The position numbers and the translations under genes are program-made. Below are positions 9,929-18,834 of a DNA stretch of 64,000 bases, piece by piece. The notes below the pieces were generated by a model. The model was not told the DNA's origin, made no database searches, and saw nothing but the letters and a program-made list of their open reading frames with translations. Source of the DNA: Terrirhizobium terrae. Lineage in GTDB: Bacteria; Pseudomonadota; Alphaproteobacteria; Rhizobiales; Rhizobiaceae. The stretch lies in contig NZ_CP104992.1 in the NCBI RefSeq assembly GCF_030323265.1, positions 620,001-684,000 of the forward strand, read 5' to 3'. How positions within the stretch are numbered: position 1 is the first letter of the stretch; every line of letters begins with the position of its first letter.

Positions 9929-10941
9929 ATGCAGACGCTCTATTCTATCCAGTACCTCCGGGCGCTGGCCGCTCTCGCCGTGGTCATCTTCCATGCCGGC
10001 GAGCGGACCGGGCTGCATTTCACCATCGGTGCGGCGGGCGTCGACGTCTTCTTCGTCGTCAGCGGCTTCATCATGATGGCGATCAGCGATGGCCGCCCCG
10101 ACACCCCAGCAGGATTTTTCCGCAATCGGCTGCTGCGCATCGCGCCCGCCTATTGGGCGGCGACGACGGTGATGATCGTCGGCGCCATTGTCGGCCTGTT
10201 TCCGAACCTGCAGCTCGATCCCGCAAATATTCTCGGATCATACTTCTTCGTCCCGATGCCCTCCCCCAACAACGATCATCTCTGGCCGGTCCTCGTCCAG
10301 GGCTGGACGCTGAATTACGAGATTTTCTTCTACGTCGTCTTTGCGCTGGTCCTCTTCCTCAGACCCTCGGCGCGACTGGCGGCGCTGGCGGCCGTCTTTG
10401 GCCTGCTCGCCTTGATCGGCATCGTGGCCAAGCCGGAAAACCAGACGCTCGCCTTCTATACTGCGCCAATCATTCTTGAATTCGTCGCTGGCGCAGCGCT
10501 CGCCAAACTGTGGAAGAATAACAGCCTTCCCCGGCCTCAGTCGGCCTTGGCATGGCTTGTCTCGCGATTGCAGGCTTTGCGACGATCCAGGTGATGAAGC
10601 TGGATTTCGATGCCTGGACCTGCGGCCCGCTGGCCTTCATGCTGGTCTCCGGTGCCCTTGCTATCGAAGTGAGAGGCAGATTACCTGCCATGCCGGCCCT
10701 CACCTATCTCGGTGACAGCTCCTACTCGATCTATCTGTGGCACACATTCGCCGTATCGGTCGTGGTCCAAATTGGGCTGGCGCTTTCGCTGTCGCCGCTG
10801 ATCCTGCTCGTCGTGGCGACGATACTTGGTACGCTGGTCGGCATTGCTGGATATGAATGCTTTGAGCGCCCGGTACATCTGCTCTTGAGAGGCAAGCGCT
10901 CGGCGCTGTGGCGCTTTCCGATCCGCCGCCCGGTGCGCTGA
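9929..10941 (+). CDS. exoZ: Exopolysaccharide acetyltransferase ExoZ (acyltransferase family 3), one frameshift
   Basis: A roughly 337-residue multi-pass acyltransferase-3 protein. It starts LYSIQYLRALAALAVVIFHA, whose H is the family's conserved histidine, then GVDVFFVVSGFIM, FFRNRLLRIAPAYW, and near the end LTYLGDSSYSIYLWHT. ExoZ O-acetylates the succinoglycan repeat unit. The frame breaks at the C run 10529-10532; one extra C joins the two halves as LPPASVGLGMACLAIAGF. It follows exoQ by 11 bases and is the last exo gene here. exoB does not follow. Confidence 0.83.
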
Positions 10942-10954
10942 TCCCTGAAACGCG

Positions 10955-10996
10955 AAAGGCGCCCCGAACGAGAGCTCGGGCCGCCTTCAATGTTTT
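10955..10996. terminator. Hairpin terminator between exoZ and minE
   Basis: AAAGGCGCCCCGA pairs imperfectly with TCGGGCCGCCTT around a short loop, followed by TGTTTTTAA on the plus strand. It suits termination of the exo operon and may also serve minE arriving from the other strand. Confidence 0.6.
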
Positions 10997-11029
10997 TAAT
11001 AGCGGCGGCGCTAGACCGCCTCGCTCTGA

Positions 11030-11287
11030 TCAGGCCGCGCGTGCCGCGTCCAGCGGGATCTCGACATCGATCTCGAGGATCGAAACGTCGGCTTCCCGAT
11101 CGAGCTTCACCGTCACCCGGTCGCCGTCGAGTTCGACATGCTTGGCGATGACGGCGAGGATTTCTTCCCGCAGGATGGCTGCGAGATCGGAGCCGGCAGA
11201 GGCACGCTCATGGGCGAGCAGAACCTGAAGGCGCTCACGCGCCGCAGGCGCCGAACGCGATCGTGTGAAAAGACGCAGTATGCTCAT
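11030..11287 (-). CDS. minE: Cell division topological specificity factor MinE
   Basis: An 85-residue MinE. The N terminus [20 protein letters not shown] is the membrane- and MinD-binding segment. It is followed by [10 protein letters not shown] and the dimerisation domain with [10 protein letters not shown] and [13 protein letters not shown]. MinE stimulates MinD ATPase activity and drives pole-to-pole oscillation so that the division inhibitor MinC stays away from midcell. It overlaps minD by 4 bases and is the last gene of a minCDE operon. Intact, usual length. Confidence 0.93.
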   Translation of the reverse strand: MSILRLFTRSRSAPAARERLQVLLAHERASAGSDLAAILREEILAVIAKHVELDGDRVTVKLDREADVSILEIDVEIPLDAARAA

Positions 11288-12099
11288 GCGGCCTTCCTTC
11301 CGAAGAGTTTTCCGAAGATGCCACGCTTTTCGCCCGGTACGGTGACGGGCACGACTTCGCCTGCAAGACGGCGGGCGGCTTCGAAATAGGCCTGGGCCGG
11401 CATGCTGCGGGTGTCGGCGAGCGTGACGGGAGCGCCGACGTTGGAAGCCTTCAGAACATCCATGCTTTCCGGAATGATACCGAGAAGCGGGATTGAGAGG
11501 ATTTCGAGGACGTCATCGACCTTCAGCATGTCGCCGCGTTCGGCGCGGGTCAGATCGTAGCGTGTGAGCAGCAGGTGCTTTTCCATCCGCTCGCCGTTCT
11601 CGGCCTTCAGCGTCTTGGAATCGAGCATCCCGATGATGCGGTCGCTGTCGCGAACGGAAGAGACTTCCGGATTGGTGACGACGACGGCGATGTCGGCATG
11701 GCGCATCGCAAGCGTAGCGCCCTTCTCGATGCCGGCCGGGCTGTCGCAGATGACCCAGTCGAAATACTTCTTCAGTTCGCCGATGACGCGTTCGACGCCC
11801 TCTTCCGTCAGCGCGTCCTTGTCGCGCGTCTGGGAGGCCGGCAGCAGGAACAGCGTGTCGAGCCGCTTGTCGCGGATCAGCGCCTGCGGAAGCTTGGCAT
11901 CGCCATTGATGACATTGACGAGGTCATAGACCACGCGGCGTTCTGCACCCATGACGAGGTCGAGATTGCGCAGCCCGACGTCGAAATCCACGACGGCAAC
12001 CTTCTCATTGCGCTGAGCGAGTGCGGCGCCGAGTGCGGCGGTCGATGTTGTCTTGCCAACACCGCCCTTGCCGGACGTGACTACGATGACTTTCCCCAT
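11284..12099 (-). CDS. minD: Septum site-determining ATPase MinD
   Basis: A 271-residue ParA/MinD ATPase with the deviant Walker A motif [37 protein letters not shown] and, at the C terminus, the amphipathic membrane-targeting helix [12 protein letters not shown]. It binds membrane as an ATP dimer, recruits MinC and is released by MinE. ATG 12099 has CAGGAGATCAAG upstream. It lies 32 bases after minC and overlaps minE. Intact. Confidence 0.95.
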   Translation of the reverse strand: MGKVIVVTSGKGGVGKTTSTAALGAALAQRNEKVAVVDFDVGLRNLDLVMGAERRVVYDLVNVINGDAKLPQALIRDKRLDTLFLLPASQTRDKDALTEEGVERVIGELKKYFDWVICDSPAGIEKGATLAMRHADIAVVVTNPEVSSVRDSDRIIGMLDSKTLKAENGERMEKHLLLTRYDLTRAERGDMLKVDDVLEILSIPLLGIIPESMDVLKASNVGAPVTLADTRSMPAQAYFEAARRLAGEVVPVTVPGEKRGIFGKLFGRKAA

Positions 12100-12131
12100 C
12101 TTGATCTCCTGGTTATCTGACCTTTTGCGGC

Positions 12132-12895
12132 TCAGAAAAGTATGTCTGCCATGATGACGTCGCTCTCGAGCGACAGCTGAACTGCCCGCCCGCGAAGGCT
12201 CTCATCCATGTCCTCGGCCATCTTATAGATGCCGTCGATGGCGATGAGCTCCGCTTCCAGGCGGCGGCAGAAAATGCGTGCGTTGGTGTTCCCGATCGAT
12301 CCCGCCATGGCACGGCCGCGAAGGGCGCCATAGATGTGGATCGAACCGCCGGCGATGACTTCGGCGCCGGATGCCACGGAGCCGACGATGGTAATGTCGC
12401 CTTCCGGGAAGATGATGGACTGACCGGAACGAACCGGCTCGTCGATGACAAGCGATTGCGGGATCGCCCGGACCTGCGGGGCTTCGAGCTTCTGCGGCGC
12501 CTCGGATTTGGACTGGGACTGAACCTCAGCCGAATCGGTGCTTTCTGCGTCCGGCTCGCGTGCGGAAACCTCGACGTCGGAGGCAGGCTTGCCACCCTTC
12601 ATTGCCGGCGGCATGCCTGGGCCAAGTTGGGACGGACGAGCCCCTCGACGCCCATGATCCGGACATTGCGCTCGGCAAGGTCGTCGATGAGCTGTTTCAG
12701 TTCGGCCTTCTTGATCGACAGCTCCGAAACGTCGAGAACGACGGGGCGGTCGAGGAAAAAGCCGGCCGAGCGCGAGGCAAGGTCGTCCAGCCGGACAAGC
12801 CATTGATCGAGCGGAAGATCCGGCGACAGAACGACCGCCAGGAACGAACGGCCCTTGATTCTGATGGAGCGAGCGTCTGTTAGCACTTTGGTCAT
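12132..12895 (-). CDS. minC: Septum site-determining protein MinC, one frameshift
   Basis: The restored product is about 254 residues. It has an N-terminal FtsZ-inhibiting domain (IRIKGRSFLAVVLSPDLPLD to about residue 95), a polar linker, and a C-terminal beta-helix with QSIIFPEGDITIVGSVASGA and IHIYGALRGRAMAG. The last part carries the MinD-binding surface. The frame breaks at 12622. One extra base in GGGCC restores LVRPNLGPGMPPAMKGGK between the two parts. Loss of only minC while minDE stay intact would be odd, so I treat this as a sequence error. The start at 12895 has only a weak ribosome site. Confidence 0.85.
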
Positions 12896-12936
12896 CTACG
12901 TTAATAAATCGTTGCCCATGTCTAGAGGCGTCATGG

Positions 12937-12952
12937 TTAACAAATGGTTAAC
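12937..12952 (-). promoter_or_regulatory. CtrA binding box upstream of minC
   Basis: The minus strand reads GTTAACCATTTGTTAA, an exact match to the alphaproteobacterial CtrA consensus TTAA-N7-TTAA including the favoured TTAACCAT half. It lies about 42 bases upstream of the minC start. CtrA is the master cell-cycle regulator, and control of the min operon by CtrA has been reported in Sinorhizobium. Binding here is inferred from sequence. Confidence 0.7.
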
Positions 12953-13143
12953 AGGGACCGTCCAGGGCTTAAGAACTCTTGATCAAACCTGACCTGTAAA
13001 CGGGCCGAGAAGCGGCCGTAAACACCTAGCCCCGCAGGCTGGCCCGAGGCTTGCGCGGACCTTTCCTCAGCGGGTATTTTTCTTTTTGCTTGAGAACCTG
13101 CGCTGTCAATCGCTTATCCGACGCGGCATTGGCAGAAACGGAA

Positions 13144-13165
13144 AAAGGCGCCAATCGGCGCCTTT
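13144..13165 (-). terminator. Rho-independent terminator after the DapA-family gene
   Basis: A perfect 9-bp stem, AAAGGCGCC/GGCGCCTTT, with a 4-base loop. On the minus strand the run TTTTT covers the end of the stem and the two bases beyond it. It closes the long minus operon that begins at 21643. Confidence 0.75.
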
Positions 13166-13188
13166 CTCGAAACTTGGTGAAATGCTGC

Positions 13189-14114
13189 TCAGACGGCGGC
13201 GCGCTTGTCCTTCGCGGCAAGACGCGCCAGCAGATAGTCAACCTCGGCACGGGCGGTCGAGGTCAGCGTCTGCGCCGGCTTGCGTTGGGCATCGGATGCG
13301 ATGACGCCGCGGCGCTTGAGGACATGCTTGCGCACGGCGAGACCGACGCCGAGCTGCTGTTCGTAGCGGATCAGCGGCAGATGCGCATCGAAGAGGTCAT
13401 GCGCCTCGTCTCGCTTGCCGGCGGCAAAGGAGAGATTAGCTCAGCCAGCATGTCCGGGAATCCATAGCCGGTCATCGCGCCATCGGCGCCGCGTTCCGGT
13501 TCGAAGTCGAGGAACATCCCGCCATTGCCGCAGAGGATGGAGAAGGGGCGAAGCTCGCCAGAGCGCTGCATGGCGCGCAGCTTGGAAATCTTCTCAAGGC
13601 CCGGCCAGTCTTCGTGCTTGAGCATCAGGCAGGACGGATGGTTTGCCATGATCTTTGCAATGACGCTCGTGGCGATCACCGTGTTGAGCGTCAGCGGATA
13701 GTCCTGCAGGACCCATGGAACATCGTCGCCGACCGCTTCGACGGCATTGGCGAAATAGTTGATCGTCTGCTCGTCGGTCTTCAATCCCGGCGCAGGCGCG
13801 ATCATCACGCCGGCAGCGCCCATATCCATGGCACCGCGGGCAAGCGAGCGCATGGCGGCAAAGCCCGGCGCCGATACGCCGACGATGACCGGCACCTTGG
13901 CGCGCTCGACCACCCGCTTGATAATCGCCCGGCTTTCATCCGCTTCCAGCTTCGGCGCTTCGCCCATGATGCCGAGGATGGTGATGCCGGTGCAGCCGCT
14001 CGCCTCATAGAAGTCGGTCAGGCTGTCGACGGAATTGAAGTCGATCGCGCCATCGTCGAGAAACGGCGTGGCGGCGATGGCATAGACGCCCTTGGTATCA
14101 ACGTTGAATGTCAT
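13189..14114 (-). CDS. DapA-family (dihydrodipicolinate synthase/N-acetylneuraminate lyase) aldolase, one frameshift
   Basis: The restored product is about 309 residues, normal for the family. It shows the substrate-loop motif GIMGEAPKLEADE, the conserved tyrosine in VLQDYPLT and the likely Schiff-base lysine in SCLMLKHEDW. The frame breaks at 13429-13430; one extra base joins LAELIS to FAAGKRDEAHDLFDAHLPLI and the normal C terminus, ending DYLLARLAAKDKRAAV. These enzymes form or cleave C-C bonds next to pyruvate or 2-oxo acids. Its place as last gene of a transporter operon suggests a catabolic lyase rather than lysine synthesis. Substrate unknown. GAGGAGAAACA precedes ATG 14114. Confidence 0.75.
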
Positions 14115-14125
14115 TGTTTCTCCTC

Positions 14126-15343
14126 TCAGCAGCAGTAAAGCTGCACCGGCAATTCACTGAAGACTTCCGGATATCCGTTCTCGGTGATGGCAAAGGTCTG
14201 GCCGACACCGGTCGTCAGACCCGTCGTCGCATCCGGTATCATGATGTGGACGAAGAACACCATGCCCGGCGTCATGATCAGCGGATTGCCGGAATAGATC
14301 ATCGGCGGCACGTCCATCCAGGTCGGCTTGAAGGTGCAGCCGAGCGCGTAGCCGCAGGCCGCATAACGCGCCTTGGCAAAGCCGGCATCGTCCAGCACGC
14401 GGCGATGGATATCGTCGAGAGTACCGAGCGCGACGCCCGGCCGCGCTGCGTCCTTGATCTGGTCAAGCGCATCCTTCGCCACCTTCAGCATGTCGAGCTG
14501 GTGCGGATCCGGCTTGCCGGTGACCAGCGTATGCTCGACGACGACATGGTAGCGGCAATGGGAGCCGGCGAGTTCGACAAGGATCTGGTCCTGCTCCTCG
14601 ATCAATCGGGGTCCGCCGATCCCGCGGCCGTAAAGCGCGCGGGATCCCGAATTGACGAGAGGGCCACCAGAGGGAATGTCGCCGCCGCCGGCAAGCATCG
14701 CGGTGAGTGCCGCGCCGCTTAGAACTGTATCGGGTATGCCTGCCCGGGTAACGTCGATCGCCGCCTGCACGGCCGCATCGGCAAGCTTGCCGGCCATGCG
14801 GACATGCTCGAGCTCAGCCGCCGATTTGACCAGCCGGCCGGTGCGGACGATGTCCGATGCATCGACGTTGACGCAGAAGCCCTCAAGCGCCGTGTCCACC
14901 ATGCGGGCATTTGCGCCGGTCAGGCCATAGGTCGCATATTCGACGCCGACCTTCTTTCCGGAAAGGCCCTTCTCGGCCATGATGGCGCGCAGGTCTTCCG
15001 CCGGATTGGCATCCTCGGCATTCAGCCACACACGGACATCGTCATAGAGCGAGGCGACATTGGCCTGCCGCAGATCAGGCGTGCGGGTGAGCAGCACCGT
15101 GTCGCTGCCGTCATCGGCCAGAACCAGACCCGCCTGGAAGAACACGTAGCCGGCCGTGTCGTAGCTGGTCAGCCAGTAATGGCTTTCCTGGGCAAAGACG
15201 ATCAGCGCATCGAGGCCGCGCTCGCGCATCCGCCGGCGGGTTGCCGTCAGACGTGCATCGAATTCCGCCTGCCTGAACTTCAGCAGAACCTGGCGGCCGC
15301 CACGGGTCGTGCCGGCAAATTCCTGGGGGACATACATGCTCAT
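14126..15343 (-). CDS. Creatinase-like M24 family hydrolase (first of three)
   Basis: A 405-residue pita-bread-fold protein. An N-terminal creatinase_N domain (LDALIVFAQESHYWLTSYDT) is followed by the M24 catalytic domain. The position of the first metal-binding aspartate is Glu in ILVELAGSHCRYHV, the second is lost, and VEHTLV matches the ERT-type pattern of creatinase. The usual GHGIG histidine loop is replaced by CGYALGCTFKP. It is therefore probably a metal-independent C-N hydrolase rather than a true aminopeptidase P. The open frame reaches 15559, but the upstream part overlaps the ABC gene; ATG 15343 (MSMYVPQEF) is preferred. Confidence 0.75.
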   Translation of the reverse strand: MSMYVPQEFAGTTRGGRQVLLKFRQAEFDARLTATRRRMRERGLDALIVFAQESHYWLTSYDTAGYVFFQAGLVLADDGSDTVLLTRTPDLRQANVASLYDDVRVWLNAEDANPAEDLRAIMAEKGLSGKKVGVEYATYGLTGANARMVDTALEGFCVNVDASDIVRTGRLVKSAAELEHVRMAGKLADAAVQAAIDVTRAGIPDTVLSGAALTAMLAGGGDIPSGGPLVNSGSRALYGRGIGGPRLIEEQDQILVELAGSHCRYHVVVEHTLVTGKPDPHQLDMLKVAKDALDQIKDAARPGVALGTLDDIHRRVLDDAGFAKARYAACGYALGCTFKPTWMDVPPMIYSGNPLIMTPGMVFFVHIMIPDATTGLTTGVGQTFAITENGYPEVFSELPVQLYCC

Positions 15344-15395
15344 GCGAACGCGCCGTTCTCTGCTCTTGTGGATCGTTGGAAGAGGATCATGCCGC

Positions 15396-17069
15396 CTATT
15401 CCTGTGGCGCCGCGTGGACCGGCACCGCATCGAGAAGCGCCTTGGTATAGGCATCGCGATCATCCGACCGGGCGTCCGCACGATCGAAGAAGTCGACCAG
15501 CCTGCCGTGGTGCATAACGGCGATGCGATGCGCCAGCTGGCGGATGAGGTTGAGGTCATGGGTGATGAACACGCAGGCCGCCCCCGTATCCTTCTGCAGC
15601 TTCACCAGCAGTTCGGCAACCGCCGCCTGGACGGAAACGTCGAGCGCCGCTGTCACCTCATCGCAGATGACGAGTTCCGGCTCGGCCGCGAAGGCGCGGG
15701 CGATTGCCACGCGCTGCTTCTGACCGCCGGAGAGTTCGTGCGGATAGCGATCGGCGAATTCCGCCGGCAGCCGAACCATCTCCAGAAGCTCGGCGATGCG
15801 CGCCTTGATCTGGTCGCGGGGCACGACGCCGTAGAGCTTCAGCGGCCGTGAGAGGATCTTGCCGATCTTCTGGCGCGGATTGAGCGATGCGTCGGGATGC
15901 TGGAAAACGATCTGCACGCGGCGGCGATAGGCGCGGTCGATCGCCTTGCGGCTCGCGACATTCTTGCCGTCGAAATGGAGATTGCCCTCGAAATCCTGAA
16001 GGCCGGCGAGAACCTTGGCGATGGTCGACTTGCCCGACCCGCTTTCACCGACCACGCCGAGAAGCTCGCCCTTGCGGACCTCGAACTCGACATCCTTGGC
16101 GCCCCAGAAGCCGACCTTGTCGGCATCTTCCGGCCAGAACATCTTCTGGATCCTCGACGGCGCGCCGTAATGGACGCCGATCCTGTCGAGCTTGACGAGC
16201 GTCTGCGGCTCGGCCGGTGCGTCCGCGCCGATCCAGCGGTCCGGATTGGGCACCGCGCCGATAAGCTGGCGTGTATAGGGCGCCGAAGGTTTGCGGAACA
16301 CCTCATCGACCGCGCCACGCTCGACGATGACGCCCTTGTGCAGGACATTCACTTCGTCGACGACGCGCGAAACGAGGCCGAGGTCATGGGAAATGTAGAG
16401 CGCCGAGACATTCGTCTCGTCGCGCAGCTGATTGAACAGATCGAGGATCTGCCGTGCGGTCAGGATGTCGAGCGCCGTCGTAGGCTCGTCGAAGATGATC
16501 AGTTCGGGCTCGCAGGCAAAGGCGGTGGCGATCACCACGCGCTGCTTCTCGCCGCCGGATGCCTCATGCGGAAACCGCTGCAGCATTTCCTTCGGACGGG
16601 TGATGCCGGTGCGGGCGAGTGCCGCTTCCGCCTCGACCCAGGCCTGCGCCTTGGTCAGGCCGCGATGGCGCATCAGCACTTCGGCGATCTGTTCGCCGAG
16701 CCGGATCGTCGGGTTGAGCGAGTTCGACGGATCCTGGAAGACCATCGACATGCGCCGGCCACGAATATCCATCATCTGGAACGGCGTGTAGTCGAGCAGT
16801 TCCTCGCCGGCGAGGCGGATCGCGCCGCCCTTCTCCACCGCATTCGGCGGCAGGTAGCGCATGATCGACCAGGCCATGGACGACTTGCCGGAGCCGGATT
16901 CGCCGACCAGCCCGACCGTCTTGCCCTTCGGGATCGTCAGGTCGATGTTCTGCAGCGCCGGAATGAGACCGTTGGCGGTCTTGTAGGAAAGCGAATAGTC
17001 GATGATCGACAGGGCCGGCTTTTCGACGGCGGCGATGGGAGCGTCCTTGATCAGGCTCTGCGCTGTCAT
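15396..17069 (-). CDS. Dipeptide/oligopeptide-type ABC transporter ATPase with two fused ATP-binding domains (DppD-DppF fusion)
   Basis: A 557-residue protein with two complete ABC domains. The first has GLVGESGSGKSSMAWSIM, SGGEKQRVVIA and IIFDEPTTALD. The second, from about residue 310, has [33 protein letters not shown] and VICDEVTAALDVS. The short spacer carries the oligopeptide-transporter C-terminal motif (APYTRQLIGAVPNP). It powers uptake through the DppB/DppC-type permeases encoded just upstream. In the second Walker B motif the usual DEP is DEV. The start overlaps the permease gene by 4 bases. Confidence 0.9.
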   Translation of the reverse strand: MTAQSLIKDAPIAAVEKPALSIIDYSLSYKTANGLIPALQNIDLTIPKGKTVGLVGESGSGKSSMAWSIMRYLPPNAVEKGGAIRLAGEELLDYTPFQMMDIRGRRMSMVFQDPSNSLNPTIRLGEQIAEVLMRHRGLTKAQAWVEAEAALARTGITRPKEMLQRFPHEASGGEKQRVVIATAFACEPELIIFDEPTTALDILTARQILDLFNQLRDETNVSALYISHDLGLVSRVVDEVNVLHKGVIVERGAVDEVFRKPSAPYTRQLIGAVPNPDRWIGADAPAEPQTLVKLDRIGVHYGAPSRIQKMFWPEDADKVGFWGAKDVEFEVRKGELLGVVGESGSGKSTIAKVLAGLQDFEGNLHFDGKNVASRKAIDRAYRRRVQIVFQHPDASLNPRQKIGKILSRPLKLYGVVPRDQIKARIAELLEMVRLPAEFADRYPHELSGGQKQRVAIARAFAAEPELVICDEVTAALDVSVQAAVAELLVKLQKDTGAACVFITHDLNLIRQLAHRIAVMHHGRLVDFFDRADARSDDRDAYTKALLDAVPVHAAPQE

Positions 17070-17887
17070 GCGTGGCTCCTCTTGGGGTCGAGGCTGTCAC
17101 GCAGGGCGTCGCCGAAAAGGTTGAAGCCGAGGGCGGCAATCGCGATCGAAAGGCCGGGAACGGCAACGCACCAGGGATTGCGGAACATGAACTGGCGGGC
17201 TTCGGCCACCATCAGCCCCCATTCCGTGCTCGGCGGCTGGGCGCCGAGGCCCAGGAAGCCGAGCGTCGCACCGATCATGATGGCGAAGGAAACGCGGATG
17301 GTCGCTTCGACGACGATCGGGCTCAGCGCATTGGGCAGCACTTCCGCACCGACGATGTAGAAACCGGATTCGCCACGGGCGACGGCTGCCCGGACATAGT
17401 CGCGGGTACGAACCGAGAGGACGGCACTGCGCGAAATGCGGGCCATGCCTGGAGCGAAGGCGATCGAGACGGCGAGCATGGCGTGCTCCATGCCGCCGCC
17501 GAGAATGGTGACGATCAGCAGCGTGAACAGCAGGTCCGGCACGGCCAGCAGGCCGTCGAGGATGCGCATGATCGTCGAGTCGATCCAGCCGCCGGAGACA
17601 CCGGCGACGACGCCGATGATCGAGCCGATGCCGACGCCGACGACCGTGGCACCGACACCGAAGGCGACGGTCGAAGGCGCGCCGGTCAGGATGCGGGACA
17701 GAAGGTCGCGGCCGAACTGGTCGGTGCCGAGCCAATGGGCCATGGACGGCCCCTGCAGACGGTTGAGCGCATCGAAGGCTTGCGGATCGTAAGGAGCGAT
17801 GAAGGGACCGAAGATTGCCGCGAAACAGACGATCGACAGGAGCGCCGTGCCGACGATGGCAGTGGGGGTGGAGAAGAAATTACGCAT
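17066..17887 (-). CDS. DppC-type ABC transporter permease
   Basis: A 273-residue inner-membrane permease of the peptide/nickel importer class. It starts MRNFFSTPTAIVGTALLSIV and contains HWLGTDQFGRDLLSRILTGA, a signature of DppC proteins, plus about six membrane segments and the ATPase-contact loop near DYVRAAVARGESG. It overlaps the fused ATPase by 4 bases and the DppB gene by 8, so the transporter genes are translationally coupled. Intact. Confidence 0.9.
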   Translation of the reverse strand: MRNFFSTPTAIVGTALLSIVCFAAIFGPFIAPYDPQAFDALNRLQGPSMAHWLGTDQFGRDLLSRILTGAPSTVAFGVGATVVGVGIGSIIGVVAGVSGGWIDSTIMRILDGLLAVPDLLFTLLIVTILGGGMEHAMLAVSIAFAPGMARISRSAVLSVRTRDYVRAAVARGESGFYIVGAEVLPNALSPIVVEATIRVSFAIMIGATLGFLGLGAQPPSTEWGLMVAEARQFMFRNPWCVAVPGLSIAIAALGFNLFGDALRDSLDPKRSHA

Positions 17888-18830
17888 AGCGCACCCTCGG
17901 ATCGAGCAGAGCGATGACGATGTCCGACATTAGGTTGGACAGGGCATAGACCGTCGCGAGAAGCAGGGTCACGGCCTGGATGACGGGAAGGTCGCGGTTT
18001 TCCAGCGCATAGATCAGAAGACGACCGAGGCCCGGCCAGGCGAAGATTTCCTCGACGACGATGATGCCGCCGAGCAGATAGCCGATATCGAGCGAGATGA
18101 CGGCGACAGCCGGCGCCAGCGAATTCGGCAGCGCATGCCGGCGGATGACCCGCTTTTCGCTGAGGCCCTTCAGGCGCGCAGCACGGATGTAATCGGAAGA
18201 GAGCACTTCCGACATTTCGGAACGGACCTGACGCGCGACGTGGGCCATCAGCACCAGCCCGAGCGTTGCCGCAGGCAGCACCACATGGGCGCCGAAGCCT
18301 GTGAGACTTTCCCACGGAGCCACGAAACCGCCGGCCGGGAAAATGCCCTGCTGCGGGGCTGCAAAGAAGACGAGAAGCAGCGTCGCGGTGACGAATTCCG
18401 GCAGCGCCGTGCCGAGATAGCTGAACAGTCCGAGCCCGAGATCCATCGCCGTGCCGCGCTTGATGGCAGCTAGCGCGCCGAGCGGAATGGCCGTCAGCGT
18501 GACGACGACGAGCGCCGTCAGCGCCAGCATGGCGGAATTCGCGAATGCCTCGCCGACGACCTGGGTTACCGGCAAGGAGAGGCGAAGCGAAGTGCCGAAG
18601 TCGCCGTGCAGAATGCCGCCGACCCAGCTCAAGTATTGCGTGTACCAGGGCTGATCCAGATTGAGCTGCTTTTCGAGTGCAGCGACCGCGTCCGGGGTGG
18701 CATATTCCCCCAGGATCATGATCGCCGCATTGCCCGGCAGCATCGTCGTGATGGCAAACACGGCGAAGGTTACGATTGCCAGCACCAGAAAGACGGCCAG
18801 CAAGCGGCGGATGAGATATCCCCGGCTCAT
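17880..18830 (-). CDS. DppB-type ABC transporter permease
   Basis: A 316-residue permease. The N terminus MSRGYLIRRLLAVFLVLAIV, the segment LNLDQPWYTQYLSWVGGILH, and GDFGTSLRLSLPV followed by about five further helices are typical of DppB/OppB. The cytoplasmic loop DYIRAARLKGLSEKRVIRRH contacts the ATPase. It begins 4 bases after the binding-protein stop without a strong ribosome site of its own, implying coupling. Intact. Confidence 0.9.
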   Translation of the reverse strand: MSRGYLIRRLLAVFLVLAIVTFAVFAITTMLPGNAAIMILGEYATPDAVAALEKQLNLDQPWYTQYLSWVGGILHGDFGTSLRLSLPVTQVVGEAFANSAMLALTALVVVTLTAIPLGALAAIKRGTAMDLGLGLFSYLGTALPEFVTATLLLVFFAAPQQGIFPAGGFVAPWESLTGFGAHVVLPAATLGLVLMAHVARQVRSEMSEVLSSDYIRAARLKGLSEKRVIRRHALPNSLAPAVAVISLDIGYLLGGIIVVEEIFAWPGLGRLLIYALENRDLPVIQAVTLLLATVYALSNLMSDIVIALLDPRVRYA

Positions 18831-18834
18831 GCGA

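Larger units (their letters stand above)
12896..13188. other. minC upstream region and dapA-like gene 3' region
   Basis: About 290 bases without a supported gene. It holds the CtrA-type box at 12937-12952 and the terminator at 13144-13165, described separately. Short open frames here encode basic peptides with no recognisable family. Confidence 0.5.

Noticed and set aside
15897..17360. 487-residue plus-strand open frame over the fused ABC ATPase gene
   Set aside because: Antisense shadow; the opposite strand has two complete ABC domains.
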